A stretch of DNA of 64,000 nt from ZC4RG30 sp965652645 (GCA_965652645.1 CBFGXE010000014.1:1-64000); one strand, 5' to 3'. Shown: positions 9,011 to 18,193, counted from the first letter of the stretch. Numbers and translations: made by a program. Notes: generated by a model from the letters alone, not told the origin.

Positions 9011-10462
9011 TTGAGCAACCTGGACGCATTCAACCGGCGCACCAAGATCGTTGGCACGCTGGGTCCCGCCACCGATGACCCGGCCGTGATGGCCGCGATG
9101 GTGCAGGCGGGCCTGGACGTGGCGCGCATCAACTTCTCGCATGGCGGGAAGGAGGAGCAGCGCCGGCGTATCCTGGCGATCCGCGCCGCGGCGGAGAAGG
9201 CCGGCCGTCCGATCGGCATCCTCGCGGACCTTTCCGGTCCCAAGATCCGCATTGAAAGCTTCCAGAACGGCAGGATCGAGCTGAAGGAGGGCCAGCCCTT
9301 CGCGCTCGACATCGCGCTTGATCCCGCTGCAGGCAACGAACGCGAGGTGGGCTGCGCCTACAAGGACCTGGTGAAGGACGTGCGCGCCGGCGACACGCTG
9401 TTGCTGGCCGACGGCTACATCGTGCTGGAGGTAACCGAGGTCACGGCCACGCGCGTGGAGTGCGTCACCCGCGCCGGCGGCGAGCTGTCCAACCGCAAGG
9501 GCCTGAACAAGCAGGGTGGCGGCCTGTCCGCCCCCGCGCTCACCGAGAAGGACCTCGAATACATCAAGCTCGCCGCCGAGATGCGCGTGGACTACCTCGC
9601 CGTGTCATTCGCGCGCGACGGCAACGACATCCGCCGCGCCCGCACCGAGCTGCAGAAGTGGAAGGGCACCGCCCACGTGGTGGCCAAGATCGAGCGCCAC
9701 GAGGCCATCGACAACCTCAGCGACATCCTCACCGTGGCCGACGCGGTGATGGTGGCGCGCGGCGACCTGGGCGTTGAGATGGGATATGCCGCCCTCACCG
9801 GCATGCAGAAGACCATCATCGCCCAGGCGCAGGCGGCCAACCGCATCGTGATCACCGCCACGCAGATGATGGAGTCGATGATCACCCAGCCGGTGCCCAC
9901 GCGCGCCGAGGTCAGCGACGTGGCCAACGCCGTGCTCGACGGCACCGACGCGGTGATGCTGTCGGCCGAGACCGCTGCCGGCAAGTACCCGGTGAAGGCC
10001 GTGCAGGCCATGGCCGAGGTCATCCTCGGCGCCGAGCTCTACGAGACCGGCCATTCCAAGGCCGTGCGCCGCACCGACGGGGAGTTCTCGAACACCGAGG
10101 AGGCCATCGCCAAGGCGGTGATGTTCACGGCGCAGCACACGCACCCCAAGGCCATCGTGGCGCTCACCGAGTCGGGCCTCACGCCGCTGTGGATGAGCCG
10201 CATGCGGGTGGACATCCCCATCTTCGCCATCACGCGCCAGGAAGTGACCCGCGGCCGCGTCACGCTGTACCGCGGCGTGTACCCGGTGCTCTTCGACGTG
10301 ACGCACGAGTCGCCGCTGCAGCTCTACCAGTCCATCTTCGACCAGCTGATGGCGCGCGGGCTGGTGGACGTGGGCGACCAGATCATCCTCACCAAGGGCG
10401 AGCTGTCCGGCGTGCAGGGCGGCACGAACTCCATGCAGATCCTCAGGGTGCGGCGCGGCTGA
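9011..10462 (+). CDS. pyk: Pyruvate kinase
   Basis: Final glycolytic step, phosphoenolpyruvate plus ADP to pyruvate plus ATP. The 483-residue protein shows RTKIVGTLGPA near the N-terminus, the K+/Mg2+ site region with VAKIERHEAI, MVARGDLGVEMG and ITATQMMESM. The C-terminal domain is the usual allosteric-type fold. The start is TTG at 9011, three bases after the pgk stop, so pyk is probably translated by reinitiation in the same mRNA. Confidence 0.96.
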   Translation: MSNLDAFNRRTKIVGTLGPATDDPAVMAAMVQAGLDVARINFSHGGKEEQRRRILAIRAAAEKAGRPIGILADLSGPKIRIESFQNGRIELKEGQPFALDIALDPAAGNEREVGCAYKDLVKDVRAGDTLLLADGYIVLEVTEVTATRVECVTRAGGELSNRKGLNKQGGGLSAPALTEKDLEYIKLAAEMRVDYLAVSFARDGNDIRRARTELQKWKGTAHVVAKIERHEAIDNLSDILTVADAVMVARGDLGVEMGYAALTGMQKTIIAQAQAANRIVITATQMMESMITQPVPTRAEVSDVANAVLDGTDAVMLSAETAAGKYPVKAVQAMAEVILGAELYETGHSKAVRRTDGEFSNTEEAIAKAVMFTAQHTHPKAIVALTESGLTPLWMSRMRVDIPIFAITRQEVTRGRVTLYRGVYPVLFDVTHESPLQLYQSIFDQLMARGLVDVGDQIILTKGELSGVQGGTNSMQILRVRRG

Positions 10463-10518
10463 AGCCCGCGGCGCGGCTGGCCTGCAGCCCGCCGGCCGCC
10501 CATGCCACCCGCCCAATG

Positions 10519-10555
10519 AAAAAGGCCGTCCCCGCTGCCCGCGGAAGACGGCCCT
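10519..10555 (-). terminator. Rho-independent terminator for the exported peroxiredoxin gene
   Basis: Inverted repeat GGCCGTC (10524-10530) and GACGGCC (10547-10553), with a partly self-complementary GC-rich loop. On the minus strand the stem is followed by TTTTTC (complement of 10519-10523). This is the classic stem plus U-tract layout for the minus-strand gene ending at 10581. It could also slow read-through from pyk. Confidence 0.75.
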
Positions 10556-10580
10556 GGATCCAGGCCTTGCGGCCCGGCGC

Positions 10581-11219
10581 TCAGCCCTTGGACTTCAGCG
10601 CCTCGATGTCCTTCAGCAGCTCGGCCGAGTGGCCCTCGAGCTTGTCGGGCGTCACGTTGTAGTGCCTGGCCACCTTGCCCTGCGGGTCGATGAGGAAGGT
10701 CTCGCGGTTGGCGATGGTCATGGTGCCCCGCTGCGTCAGCACGCCATAGGCCGCGGCCGTGGTGGTGGCGGGATCGGCCAGCAGCGGGAAGGGCAGGCCA
10801 TGCTCCTCGATCAGCTTCTGGTTCTCGGCGGAGATCTTGCTGTTCTTCGCGAGGGCCTTCTCGAAGGCCTTGTGCGAGGCCTCGTCATCGACGCTGATGC
10901 CCAGGATCTGCGCGCCGGCCTTGCGGAACGCAAACACGTTCTCGGTGAACTCGCAGGCCTGCGTGGTGCAGCCGGGCGTCTGGTCCTTGGGGTAGAAATA
11001 GACCACCACCCACTTGCCCTTGTAGTCGGCCAGCGAGTGTTTCTTGCCGTTCTGGTCCACCAGCGAGAACGCGGGGGCCGCGTCGCCGACCTTCGGCTTC
11101 GCGGCCGCTGCAGCAGGGGCGGCGGGCGTGGCGGCCATCACGGTGACCGCGGCCAGGGCGAGCGCCGCGAAGGCGGCGAGGATCACCAGGGGGGAGATTC
11201 GGATTGCACCTGCGCGCAT
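10581..11219 (-). CDS. Exported Bcp/PrxQ-type peroxiredoxin
   Basis: A thiol peroxidase reducing peroxides. The 212-residue product has an N-terminal hydrophobic segment (about residues 9-30) and an Ala/Pro-rich linker. The AhpC/TSA fold follows, with peroxidatic C84 and resolving C89 in PGCTTQAC, the C-x4-C spacing of the PrxQ/Bcp group. The hydrophobic segment suggests a signal anchor or cleaved signal, so the enzyme would act in the periplasm, whereas typical Bcp is cytosolic. The ATG at 11219 is preceded by AGGAG; the frame remains open 16 codons further upstream without a comparable site. Confidence 0.9.
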   Translation of the reverse strand: MRAGAIRISPLVILAAFAALALAAVTVMAATPAAPAAAAAKPKVGDAAPAFSLVDQNGKKHSLADYKGKWVVVYFYPKDQTPGCTTQACEFTENVFAFRKAGAQILGISVDDEASHKAFEKALAKNSKISAENQKLIEEHGLPFPLLADPATTTAAAYGVLTQRGTMTIANRETFLIDPQGKVARHYNVTPDKLEGHSAELLKDIEALKSKG

Positions 11220-11283
11220 GGCTACTCCTGAAGAGGATTCCGGTGCCCCGGAAAAGGGCACGTTCAATCATAATGATAGGCCC
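11220..11283. promoter_or_regulatory. Short divergent promoter region, peroxiredoxin / patatin
   Basis: A 64-nt gap containing an AT-rich imperfect palindrome ATCAT-A-ATGAT (around 11267-11277) in otherwise GC-rich DNA. On the plus strand CATAAT (11269-11274) sits as a -10 element about 10 nt before the patatin ATG. On the minus strand TATGAT-like sequence can serve the peroxiredoxin gene. No clear -35 is visible. Confidence 0.45.
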
Positions 11284-12459
11284 ATGTCAGCCCACCCGCC
11301 ATCACCCCGGCACGCTGTTCCTGCCCTTGTGCTGACCGGTGGCGGGGCCCGTTCGGCCTACCAGGTGGGGGTGCTGAAGGCGCTCTCGCACCTGTTGCCC
11401 GAGCAACCCAATCCCTTCCGCGTGATCGTCGGCACCTCCGCCGGCGCCGTGGCCGCCGCGGTGCTCGCCGCGCGCGCCGACCACTGGAGCCAGGCGGTTA
11501 CGGCCATCGAAAGGGTGTGGGCCAATTTCCATGTGGACCAGATTTTCGACGTGGGCCGCCTGCGCATGGTCCGCTCGGGCCTGCACTGGGCCATCTCGTT
11601 GCTGTCCGGCGGCCTGCTTGCCACGCCGCCGCGTTCGCTTTTCGACAACACACCGCTGCGTGAACTGCTCGCGCGCGAGGTGCCCTGGCGCGGCGTCGGC
11701 CGCAACATCCGCAACGGCCGCCTGGACGCACTGGCCCTGTGCGCCACCGGATACGGCACGGCGCGCTCGGTGGCCTTCTTCGAGGGGCGTCCGGGCCTGT
11801 CGGAATGGAGCCGCACCGACCACATTGGTCGCCGCGTGCGGCTGGGACTGCCGCACCTGATGGGCAGCCTGTCGGTGCCGCTGCTGTTCCCGGCCGAGGA
11901 GATCGACGGCGTGTATTACGGTGACGGCGCCATGCGCCAGACCGCGCCGCTGTCACCGGCACTGAGGCTGGGCGCCGATCGCATGCTGATCATCGGCATG
12001 CGCAGCGCCGGCACCGGCGGCGTGTCGGTGCGCCGCTCCACGCCGCATTCCTCGCCCACGCCGGGCCAGATCGCAGGCTTTGCGCTCGACAACCTCTTCA
12101 CCGACCAGATCTGGTCCGACCTGGAGCAGATCGAGCGCGTGAACCGCATGCTGCGCGTGGCGCCGCAGGTGTTCCCCGGCGCAAGGCTGGTGGAGCGCAT
12201 CGTGTTCATCTCGCCCTCGCAGGACCTCAGGGCCATCGCCGAGCAGCACATGCAGTCCCTGCCGCAGTCGCTGAAGGCCCTGATGCGGGTGATCGGCGCA
12301 CGCGGGGCTGCCGGAGCCCAGCTGGCCAGCTACCTGCTGTTCGAGGCCGAATACACCACGGCGCTCATCGAGCTGGGTTATCGCGACGCGATGAATCGCG
12401 AGAAGGAACTGCGCGACCTGTTCGGCGTGCGGATGCCGGCGCACGCAGCGCAGGCCTGA
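11284..12459 (+). CDS. Patatin-like phospholipase
   Basis: Serine lipid acyl hydrolase of 391 residues. It carries the oxyanion motif TGGGARSAYQ at residues 18-27, the nucleophile elbow GTSAG with S52, and the catalytic Asp in GDGAMRQ (D214), so the Ser-Asp dyad is complete. No signal peptide is visible, so it is likely cytoplasmic or membrane-peripheral. The ATG at 11284 directly precedes the conserved domain and lacks a good ribosome binding site; the upstream in-frame extension is antisense to the peroxiredoxin gene. It ends three bases from the convergent mgtE stop. Confidence 0.92.
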   Translation: MSAHPPSPRHAVPALVLTGGGARSAYQVGVLKALSHLLPEQPNPFRVIVGTSAGAVAAAVLAARADHWSQAVTAIERVWANFHVDQIFDVGRLRMVRSGLHWAISLLSGGLLATPPRSLFDNTPLRELLAREVPWRGVGRNIRNGRLDALALCATGYGTARSVAFFEGRPGLSEWSRTDHIGRRVRLGLPHLMGSLSVPLLFPAEEIDGVYYGDGAMRQTAPLSPALRLGADRMLIIGMRSAGTGGVSVRRSTPHSSPTPGQIAGFALDNLFTDQIWSDLEQIERVNRMLRVAPQVFPGARLVERIVFISPSQDLRAIAEQHMQSLPQSLKALMRVIGARGAAGAQLASYLLFEAEYTTALIELGYRDAMNREKELRDLFGVRMPAHAAQA

Positions 12460-12462
12460 GCG

Positions 12463-13848
12463 CTACGTCAGGAAGATCGTTCCCAGGCCCAGCAGCGTCG
12501 CAAAGCCGATGCAGTCGGTGAAGGCGGTGAGAATCACGCCCGCCGCCAGCGCCGGGTCGATCTGCAGCCGCCTCAGCGTCAGCGGCACCATCACGCCCAC
12601 CAGCGCCGCGGCCAGCAGGTTGGTCACCATCGCGAAGGTGATGATCACCGCGATCTGCCAGGTGCCCAGCCAGGCCACCATGATGGCGGCCAGGATGACC
12701 GACATGGCCAGCCCGTTGATCGCCCCCACGCTCATCTCGCGGAACAGCAGGAAGCGCGCGTCGCGCCACTCCACCTGCCCCAGTGCCATGGAGCGGATGA
12801 TGAGCACCACGGTCTGCGAGCCGGCGATGCCGCCCATGCTCGACACCACCGGCATCAGCACCGCCAGCGCGGCCACCTTTTCGATGGTGCCCTCGAAACG
12901 CTGCACCACCAGGCCCGCCAGCATGGCCGTGCACAGGTTGATGCCCAGCCACAGCAGGCGCCGCCGCGTGGTGGTGAGCACCGGCGCGAAGGCGTCTTCC
13001 TCGTCGCGCAGGCCGGCGCCGGCCATCACCTCGTGCGCGGCTTCCTCGGCGATCACGTCCACCACGTCGTCCACGGTGATGCGCCCGAGCAGCACGCCGG
13101 AGTCATCCACCACGGGGGCCGACACCAGGTCGCGGTCACGGAACAGCTGCGAGACCTCGCGCGCCGGCAGTTCCGGGGCGATGCGCGGCGCATCGGTGTC
13201 GAGGCTGGCGCCCACCAGGCGCCCGGGGTCCTCGGTGAGCAGGCGTGCCAGCGTCAGGGTGCCGAGGAAGCGGTCGTTGCGGTCCACCACGAACAGCCGG
13301 TCGGTGCGCTCGGGCAGCTCGCCGCGCATGCGCAGGTAGCGCTGCACCACTTCAAGCGACACGTCGGCGCGCACGCTCACCGTGTCGGTGCTCATCAGGC
13401 CGCCAGCGCTGTCCTCCGGCCAGGACAGCACGCGCGAGAGCCGCTCGCGGTCCAGCTGGTCCATGTTGTGCAGCAGCTGCTGCGTGACCGCCTCGGGCAG
13501 GTCGGCCAGCAGGTCCGCCAGGTCGTCCACCTCCAGGCCCTCGGTGGCCGCGGCCAGCTCCTCCGGGTCCATCTCGCGGATCAGCTGCGCGCGCACGTCC
13601 TCGGAGAGCTCGACCAGCACGTCGCCGTCGAGCTTCGGGTCGACCATCTCCCACACCAGTGCGCGCTGCTGTGGCGGCAGGGATTCCAGCAACTGCGCGA
13701 TCTCGGCCGGATGCAGCGTGTTGACCATGCGCTCGGCGGCGCGCACCGCGCCCTCGTCCAGCGCCGTGCGCAGCGCGGACAGCCGCCCCGGCCGCGACGG
13801 CCGCGCGGTGACGATCTCGGTGCCGTTGCTGTCCGCGTCCTTGCTCAC
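12463..13848 (-). CDS. mgtE: MgtE-type magnesium transporter
   Basis: Mg2+-gated magnesium channel of the inner membrane, 461 residues. The N-terminal helical domain (MVNTLHPAEIAQLLESLPP and repeats) spans about residues 30-130, a CBS-domain pair follows at 135-260, and five membrane helices occupy roughly 290-460. The conserved LMPVVSSMGGIAGSQT motif of the pore region is present. The start is GTG, overlapping the upstream stop by four bases (GTGA), so it is translationally coupled to the flavoprotein gene despite no obvious functional link. Confidence 0.95.
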   Translation of the reverse strand: MSKDADSNGTEIVTARPSRPGRLSALRTALDEGAVRAAERMVNTLHPAEIAQLLESLPPQQRALVWEMVDPKLDGDVLVELSEDVRAQLIREMDPEELAAATEGLEVDDLADLLADLPEAVTQQLLHNMDQLDRERLSRVLSWPEDSAGGLMSTDTVSVRADVSLEVVQRYLRMRGELPERTDRLFVVDRNDRFLGTLTLARLLTEDPGRLVGASLDTDAPRIAPELPAREVSQLFRDRDLVSAPVVDDSGVLLGRITVDDVVDVIAEEAAHEVMAGAGLRDEEDAFAPVLTTTRRRLLWLGINLCTAMLAGLVVQRFEGTIEKVAALAVLMPVVSSMGGIAGSQTVVLIIRSMALGQVEWRDARFLLFREMSVGAINGLAMSVILAAIMVAWLGTWQIAVIITFAMVTNLLAAALVGVMVPLTLRRLQIDPALAAGVILTAFTDCIGFATLLGLGTIFLT

Positions 13849-15443
13849 AGGTTCGGGTAATTGGGTCCGCTGCCGCCTTCCGGCGTGGTCCAGGTGATGA
13901 TCCCGTAGGGGTCCTTGATGTCGCAGGCCTTGCAGTGCACGCAGTTGGCGGCATTGACCTGCAGGCGCTCGCCGCCCGCGCCGTCGTCCACCATCTCGTA
14001 CACGTTGGCGGGACAGAAGCGGGTGCAGGGATTGCCATACTCCTGCGCGCAGCGCGTGGCGCAGATGCTGGTGTCGTGCACGTGCAGGTGCGCGGGCTGG
14101 GATTCATCATGCGCCGTCTGCGCGAAGAACACCGCGGCCAGCCGGTCGCGCGGCGGCAGCGTGCGCGGCTGCCAGTGCCGCTCGGGCGACTCGTATTCAT
14201 CGAGCCGGTGCAGGGTGGAGTTGCCGGCATTGGCCAGCGTCCAGGGCGCCGTGCCCGCGGTGACGGTTTCGAACAGGCCATTGGCCAGTCCCCACCACAG
14301 CCCGCGCTTGAAGCCGGGCTTGATGTTGCGCACCTTGCGCAGCTCCTGTCCGCCCGCCGAGGCGCGCCAGCGTGCATCAAAGCCCGCGCTGCCGCCGGTT
14401 TCCACCAGGTGTTCGGCGGCCAGCATTCCGCAGCGCAGGGCCTGGTGCACGCCCTTGATCTTGGGGAAGTTCAGCGTGCCGCCGGCATCACCGGCCAGCA
14501 GCGCGCCGGGCATGTCCAGCCGCGGGCAGGACTGCCAGCCGCCGGCGGCGATGGTGCGCGCACCCGCCGCCAGGATCTCCCCGCCTTCCAGCAGCGGACG
14601 CAGCGAGGGGTGGTGCTTGAACTGCTGGAACGCCTCGAAGGGTTGCAGCCTGGGGTCCTGGTAGTCCAGTCCCACCACGAAACCCACGTAGGCCTGGTCG
14701 CCACCCAGGTGGTACACGAAGCTGCCGCCGTAGGTCTGGTTGTCCAGCGGCCAGCCCACCGAGTGCTGCACCAGGCCTTCCTTCACACGGCCCGGCGGCA
14801 GCTGCCACAGTTCCTTGAAGCCCAGCGCGAAGGTCTGCGGCGAGCGTCCCTCATCCAGCCCGAACTGCGCGATCAGTCGCTTGGCGAGGCTACCGCGGCA
14901 GCCCTCGGCCACGATGGTGGTGCGGGCGCGGATCTCCGGGCCGGGGGCGTAGTTGGCGGTGGGATTGCCCTGCTCATCGAGCCCCATGTCGCCCACGCGC
15001 ACGCCGGCCACGGCGCCATCGGCATCGAACAGCGGCGCGGCGGCGGCAAAGCCGGGCAGCACGTCCACGCCCAGGCTCTCCGCATGCGCCGCCAGCAGCG
15101 GCAGCAGCTGGCCCAGCGAGATGACCAGGTTGCCGTGGTTGCGTTGCTGCGGCGGCACCGGCAGGCGCAGCGCGCGCTGCGGGGTGAGCAGGCGGAATTC
15201 ATCCCGCTGCACCGGCACGCAGATCGCCGGCGGGGTCTGTCGCCATTCCGGCCACAGCGCATCCAGCGGACCCGGTTCGAGCACGGCCCCGGAGAGCGCG
15301 TGGCCGCCCACGCTGGCGGCCTTCTCCAGCACGCACACGTTCAGCGTGGCATCGAGCTGCTTGAGCCGGATCGCGGCGGCGAGGCCCGCAGGACCTGCGC
15401 CGACCACGAGTACGTCGTATTCCATCTGGTCGCGGTTCGTCAT
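13845..15443 (-). CDS. Electron transfer flavoprotein-ubiquinone oxidoreductase
   Basis: Passes electrons from ETF, reduced by acyl-CoA and amino-acid dehydrogenases, to ubiquinone at the inner membrane. The 532-residue protein starts with an FAD-binding DVLVVGAGPAGLAAAIRL. It contains the quinone-pocket region NFPKIKGVHQALRCG and a C-terminal [4Fe-4S] domain with CTRFCPANVYE and CVHCKACDIKDP, ending GGSGPNYPNL. All four cluster cysteines appear intact. An alternative start is the Met seven residues in. No etfA/etfB genes lie in the window. Confidence 0.95.
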   Translation of the reverse strand: MTNRDQMEYDVLVVGAGPAGLAAAIRLKQLDATLNVCVLEKAASVGGHALSGAVLEPGPLDALWPEWRQTPPAICVPVQRDEFRLLTPQRALRLPVPPQQRNHGNLVISLGQLLPLLAAHAESLGVDVLPGFAAAAPLFDADGAVAGVRVGDMGLDEQGNPTANYAPGPEIRARTTIVAEGCRGSLAKRLIAQFGLDEGRSPQTFALGFKELWQLPPGRVKEGLVQHSVGWPLDNQTYGGSFVYHLGGDQAYVGFVVGLDYQDPRLQPFEAFQQFKHHPSLRPLLEGGEILAAGARTIAAGGWQSCPRLDMPGALLAGDAGGTLNFPKIKGVHQALRCGMLAAEHLVETGGSAGFDARWRASAGGQELRKVRNIKPGFKRGLWWGLANGLFETVTAGTAPWTLANAGNSTLHRLDEYESPERHWQPRTLPPRDRLAAVFFAQTAHDESQPAHLHVHDTSICATRCAQEYGNPCTRFCPANVYEMVDDGAGGERLQVNAANCVHCKACDIKDPYGIITWTTPEGGSGPNYPNL

Positions 15444-15505
15444 GGCGCGCGAAGTGTAGCCGCAACAGCGGCGTACGGTTCGCGAATGCGCCCGCCCGCC
15501 AGGAG

Positions 15506-16294
15506 TCAGCCGGACTGCAGGTCCGGCTCGGGAATGCGCGCCAGGATTGCTGCACGTGCGGCCTCCACCGAGGCCGCGATCACCGCCGGGTCGGTGCTGG
15601 CGGGCGCCGGCTGCGGTGGTGCCAGTTCCACCTCGATGCGCCCGGGCCGCGGCAGGCGTGCGCCGGCCGGCAGCGCACGGCGCGTGCCGCGGATGGCCAC
15701 CGGCACGATGGGCAGCTGCGCGTTTGCCGCCACCACGAACGCCCCGCTGCGAAAGCGCGCCAGCCCCGGTTCACGCTGGAAGGTGCCCTCGGGAAAGAAG
15801 GCCATCGCGCCGCCGGCCTGTGCGCGCCGGAACAGCTTGCGGGCGTCGCGCGCACTGCGCTGCGCGCCGCCCCTGTCCACGAAATGCGAGCCGATGCGCC
15901 GGAGCAGCAGGTTGGCCAGCGGCACGCGGCTCATCTCCCGCTTGATCACGAAGCCGAACACCGGCGGCAGTGCGGCGAACAGCACGATGCCATCCAGGTA
16001 GCTGGCATGGTTGGCCACCACCACGCAGGCAGAGGAGGGCAGGTGCCCGGCGCCTTGCACGCTCACGCGCATGCCGCCGAGCCACAACGCCAGCCGCGCC
16101 GCGCCCTGCACCATGCGACGGCGCAGCCGCTGCCAGGGAACCGGCAGGATGAGGATCAGCACCCCGATCGCCAGCACGAGGAAGGATATTGCTGCCCAGG
16201 CAGCATATGGGATGGCCAGCCAGCGCAGCGGGCTTCGGTTCGACGACACAGTGACGGCGGTGTTGCTCAGGTGGGATAGTGTGACCCGCTTCAT
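15506..16294 (-). CDS. plsC: 1-acyl-sn-glycerol-3-phosphate acyltransferase family protein
   Basis: Makes phosphatidic acid by acylating lysophosphatidic acid at the inner membrane. The 262-residue protein has a hydrophobic helix at about 30-52, then the acyltransferase motifs NHASYLD (H-x4-D) near residue 95 and FPEGTF near 167. The family also includes lyso-ornithine lipid acyltransferases, so the substrate is not certain. It diverges from xerD, and a perfect 16-bp palindrome lies directly upstream of its start. Confidence 0.88.
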   Translation of the reverse strand: MKRVTLSHLSNTAVTVSSNRSPLRWLAIPYAAWAAISFLVLAIGVLILILPVPWQRLRRRMVQGAARLALWLGGMRVSVQGAGHLPSSACVVVANHASYLDGIVLFAALPPVFGFVIKREMSRVPLANLLLRRIGSHFVDRGGAQRSARDARKLFRRAQAGGAMAFFPEGTFQREPGLARFRSGAFVVAANAQLPIVPVAIRGTRRALPAGARLPRPGRIEVELAPPQPAPASTDPAVIAASVEAARAAILARIPEPDLQSG

Positions 16295-16304
16295 CTTTAT
16301 GTTA

Positions 16305-16320
16305 ACGCCTGATCAGGCGT
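16305..16320. promoter_or_regulatory. Perfect 16-bp palindrome between plsC and xerD
   Basis: ACGCCTGATCAGGCGT is perfectly self-complementary over 16 bp. It begins 11 nt upstream of the plsC ATG on the minus strand and ends immediately before a GTG in the xerD frame. Its symmetry and position suggest an operator for a dimeric regulator. With no loop it is a poor terminator. Confidence 0.45.
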
Positions 16321-16401
16321 GTGAAGGGCATCACGGGGACCCCCGGGGAGATTCGGGATACTCGCTCCAGTCTGTTCACGATCGCCATCGGAAACACCCC
16401 C

Positions 16402-17337
16402 TTGAGCAAATCCGCCAGTTCCGCCCCTGCGACCCGCCCGGCAACCGATGCGGTCGATCCGGCCGTCACGCGGTTCCTCGACGGCGCGTGGATGGAGCGG
16501 GGCCTGTCGTCGAACACGCTCGCCGCCTACCGGGCGGACCTGATGGCGCTGTCGCGCTGGCTGAATGCCCGCGGCACCGAGATTTCCAGGGCTACACGTG
16601 CCGACCTGCTCGGATTCATCGCATGGCGAGTCGAATCCGGCGCGCGTCCACGTTCGACGGCGCGGCAGCTTTCGTCGTTCCGTCGCTTTTATCGCCACCT
16701 GCTGCGCGAGGGTTCGCTGCGCGAGGATCCCACCGCGCAGATCGCGATGCCGAAGATCGGCCGCTCGCTGCCCAAGTCGCTCTCCGAGGGCGAGGTCGAG
16801 GCGCTGCTGAATGCGCCGGTGGTTTCCGATCCGCTGGGCAGCCGCGACCGCACCATGCTCGAGGTGCTCTACGCCACGGGACTGCGCGTGTCGGAGCTGG
16901 TCACGCTGAAGTATTCGCAGCTGAACCTCAACCAGGGCGTGCTGCGCGTCACCGGCAAGGGTGACCGCGAGCGGCTGATTCCGCTGGGCGAGGAGGCCGT
17001 GCGCTGGCTGCGCGAGTTCATCGGCACCGGCCGCGGCGAGATCCTGCTCGACCGGCACACCGACTACCTCTTTCCGACCCGCCGCGGCGACCACATGACG
17101 CGCCAGGCCTTCTGGCACATCATCAAGCGCTACGCACGCAAGTCGAACATCGAGAAGGAACTCTCCCCGCACACGCTGCGGCATGCCTTCGCCACGCACC
17201 TGCTGAACCACGGCGCCGACCTGCGCGTGGTGCAGATGCTGCTGGGCCACAGCGACCTCTCGACCACGCAGATCTACACCCACGTGGCCCGCGAGCGCAT
17301 GAAGGAGCTGCACGCGCAGCACCATCCGCGCGGCTGA
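16402..17337 (+). CDS. xerD: Tyrosine recombinase XerD
   Basis: Resolves chromosome dimers with XerC at dif. The 311-residue protein has the SAM-like core-binding domain (about residues 20-105) and the catalytic domain. Catalytic residues are R162 in TGLRVSEL, the Lys in TGKGDRE, HTLRHAFATH, LGHSDLSTTQ and the nucleophile Y292 in IYTHV. Adjacency to a dsbC gene is typical of XerD rather than XerC or a phage integrase. TTG at 16402 gives near-standard length; a GTG at 16321 would add 27 residues without homology. Confidence 0.93.
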   Translation: MSKSASSAPATRPATDAVDPAVTRFLDGAWMERGLSSNTLAAYRADLMALSRWLNARGTEISRATRADLLGFIAWRVESGARPRSTARQLSSFRRFYRHLLREGSLREDPTAQIAMPKIGRSLPKSLSEGEVEALLNAPVVSDPLGSRDRTMLEVLYATGLRVSELVTLKYSQLNLNQGVLRVTGKGDRERLIPLGEEAVRWLREFIGTGRGEILLDRHTDYLFPTRRGDHMTRQAFWHIIKRYARKSNIEKELSPHTLRHAFATHLLNHGADLRVVQMLLGHSDLSTTQIYTHVARERMKELHAQHHPRG

Positions 17338-17381
17338 GCCCGGCGGGCAGCCGGCTCCCGGAAGGCTGCTACACTGCCGGC

Positions 17382-18188
17382 ATGAACGGCTTCCTGAAAT
17401 ACCGCGCGGCCCTCCCGGGCGCCCTCGCGCTGGTCCTGGCGGCCTGCGGCGGCGAGCCGCAGTCCGGCGCCACGCCTCCCCCCGCCTCGGCGCCCGTGCC
17501 CGTGACCGACGGGGATCCGCGCATCTTCCTGGCGGAGATGATGCCGGGCCTCGAGCCCGAAGACCTGCGGCCCACGCCCGTGGCCGGAATCTACGAGATC
17601 TCCCACGATGGCGAGATCACCTACGTCACCGCCGACGGCGGCTACGTGTTCTCGGGCAACATCTACCAGGTCACCCCGGACGGCGAATTCCCCAACATCA
17701 CCGAGCAGCGCCGGCGCGAGCTCAGGCTGCAGATGCTGGCCGAGATCCCCGAGAACGAAATGATCGTGTTCGGCACGGCGCGCTCGCCCGAGACCGTCAC
17801 CGTGTTCACCGACGTGGATTGCCAGTGGTGCCAGCGCATGCATTCGCAGGTGGAGGAATACAACCGCCTGGGCATCCGCGTGCGCTACCTGGCCTATCCG
17901 CGCAGCGGCCCGGACTCCGGGTCCGGGCATGTGATGGACGATGTGTGGTGCGCCAAGGACCGCCGCAAGGCCCTTACCACCGCCAAGCAGGGCGGCACCG
18001 TGCCGCATCGTGAGTGCAGCACGCCGGTCGCGAAGCATTTTGACCTGGGGCGCCGGCTGGATCTCAGTGGCACGCCGGGCGTGCTGCTGTCGAGCGGGGA
18101 GCTGATTCCCGGCTACCTGCCGCCACCCGACCTGCTGGAGGCCATCAAGGAGAGCAAGGCCGCGCCCGTGCTCTCGCTCGCACGCTGA
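17382..18188 (+). CDS. dsbC: DsbC-type thiol:disulfide interchange lipoprotein
   Basis: Disulfide isomerase expected in the periplasm. The 268-residue protein has a signal sequence ending in a lipobox (LVLAAC, C22), a Pro/Ala-rich linker, a small dimerisation domain (about 45-110) and a thioredoxin-fold domain. The active site is C147-Q-W-C150 in DVDCQWCQRMH, instead of the common CGYC. Two more cysteines (VWCAKDRR and HRECSTP) match the structural disulfide of the family. The cis-Pro region LSGTPGVLLSSG is present. A -10-like TACACT lies only a few bases before the ATG. Confidence 0.9.
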   Translation: MNGFLKYRAALPGALALVLAACGGEPQSGATPPPASAPVPVTDGDPRIFLAEMMPGLEPEDLRPTPVAGIYEISHDGEITYVTADGGYVFSGNIYQVTPDGEFPNITEQRRRELRLQMLAEIPENEMIVFGTARSPETVTVFTDVDCQWCQRMHSQVEEYNRLGIRVRYLAYPRSGPDSGSGHVMDDVWCAKDRRKALTTAKQGGTVPHRECSTPVAKHFDLGRRLDLSGTPGVLLSSGELIPGYLPPPDLLEAIKESKAAPVLSLAR

Positions 18189-18193
18189 GCGCG

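Noticed and set aside
16402..17337. Phage or island integrase rather than XerD
   Set aside because: Length, motifs and the neighbouring dsbC are those of chromosomal XerD, and composition matches the genome.
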